Source: Mucilaginibacter saanensis (lineage in GTDB: Bacteria > Bacteroidota > Bacteroidia > Sphingobacteriales > Sphingobacteriaceae). From it: 64,000 bases of DNA. The position numbers were made by a program, and so were the translations under genes. Shown here piece after piece: positions 63,897 through 64,000 of this stretch. Every line of letters starts with the position of its first letter. Position 1 is the stretch's first letter. The notes below the pieces were generated by a model. The model saw nothing but the letters and a program-made list of their open reading frames with translations. It was not told the DNA's origin and did not search any database. The stretch spans positions 15,412-79,411 of the forward strand of contig NZ_JACHBZ010000021.1 in assembly GCF_014200575.1 (NCBI RefSeq), given 5' to 3'.

Positions 63897-64000
63897 AGGC
63901 TAAAGGCTAAAGGCTAAAGGCTAAAGGCTAAAGGCTAAAGGCTAAAGGCTAAAGGCTAAAGGCTAAAGGCTAAAGGCTAAAGGCTAAAGGCTAAAGGCTA
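63892..64000. repeat. Perfect GCTAAAG heptanucleotide array
   Basis: At least 15 consecutive perfect copies of GCTAAAG (109 bases) start in the last codon of the bacilliredoxin gene and run off the right edge of the window. The array contains a stop in the gene's frame at its first unit, so the protein ends normally. Length is unknown because of truncation. Confidence 0.95.

Noticed and set aside
1..64000. tRNA, rRNA, CRISPR array, prophage or IS element
   Set aside because: No cloverleaf-like, rRNA-like or evenly spaced direct repeats were seen, and no transposase, integrase, Cas or phage genes. A dedicated scan (tRNAscan, Infernal) could still find small RNAs.

Overview
The window looks like a chromosomal segment of a Bacteroidota bacterium of the Sphingobacteriaceae type (Mucilaginibacter/Pedobacter-like). 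This is inferred from a SusC/SusD pair with a SusR-like regulator, a type I lipid A/Kdo gene (waaA), DUF5686 and GH3-auxin-type proteins, Bacteroidota-style -7 promoter motifs (TAnnTTTG), few Shine-Dalgarno sequences, and many simple-sequence and palindromic intergenic repeats. No rRNA, tRNA, CRISPR array, prophage or insertion sequence was seen. The species is not identifiable from the sequence alone.

Layout. 1-5.7 kb, mostly minus strand: the start of an RNA m5U methyltransferase, a creD gene split by a frameshift, a TetR regulator, a Rieske-like lipoprotein without histidine ligands, pheS and kbl. 5.8-19.6 kb, plus strand: a DUF5686 outer-membrane protein, trhO, and a glycan-use locus (SusR-like regulator, SusC, SusD, GH144-type glucanase, secreted alpha/beta hydrolase). 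19.7-23.0 kb, minus strand: a repeat protein, DUF2442, YebC and an epimerase-type threonine dehydrogenase. 23.3-29.4 kb, plus strand: asd, a secreted unknown, LysR, crtD-like desaturase and aminopeptidase P. 29.5-36.8 kb, minus strand: hemH, crtW, ispH, cruF, a glycosyltransferase, an acyltransferase, an alpha/beta hydrolase and waaA. 37.0-40.9 kb, plus strand: nucleotide-sugar genes (UDP-xylose synthase, galE, rfbB) and a CpsB-type phosphatase. 41-64 kb: housekeeping and metabolic genes (ABC permease, IscA-like, methylmalonyl-CoA mutase, dnaA, lptB, recJ, gcvP with a divergent Lrp gene, pdxJ, ahcY, bactofilin with an M23 peptidase, bacilliredoxin).

How the genes fit together. The most coherent system is a carotenoid pathway: an isoprenoid step (ispH), gamma-carotene-type hydration (cruF), 3',4'-desaturation (crtD), 4-ketolation (crtW), then a glycosyltransferase and an acyltransferase. 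Together they predict an acylated glycosyl keto-carotenoid, similar in logic to salinixanthin or chlorobactene glucoside esters. crtB, crtI and crtY are not in the window. Threonine and glycine catabolism is spread over three loci (tdh, kbl, gcvP).

The most unusual DNA-level feature is a set of degenerate repeats with a 7-base period. They sit at gene ends (112-156, 8306-8411, 40926-40998, 62335-62406), once inside waaA (35959-35992), and as a perfect GCTAAAG array that begins at the bacilliredoxin stop codon and runs off the window. A second, GC-rich palindromic element sits at two stop codons (30586-30672 and 50397-50483), and in one case supplies the C-terminal codons of CrtW.
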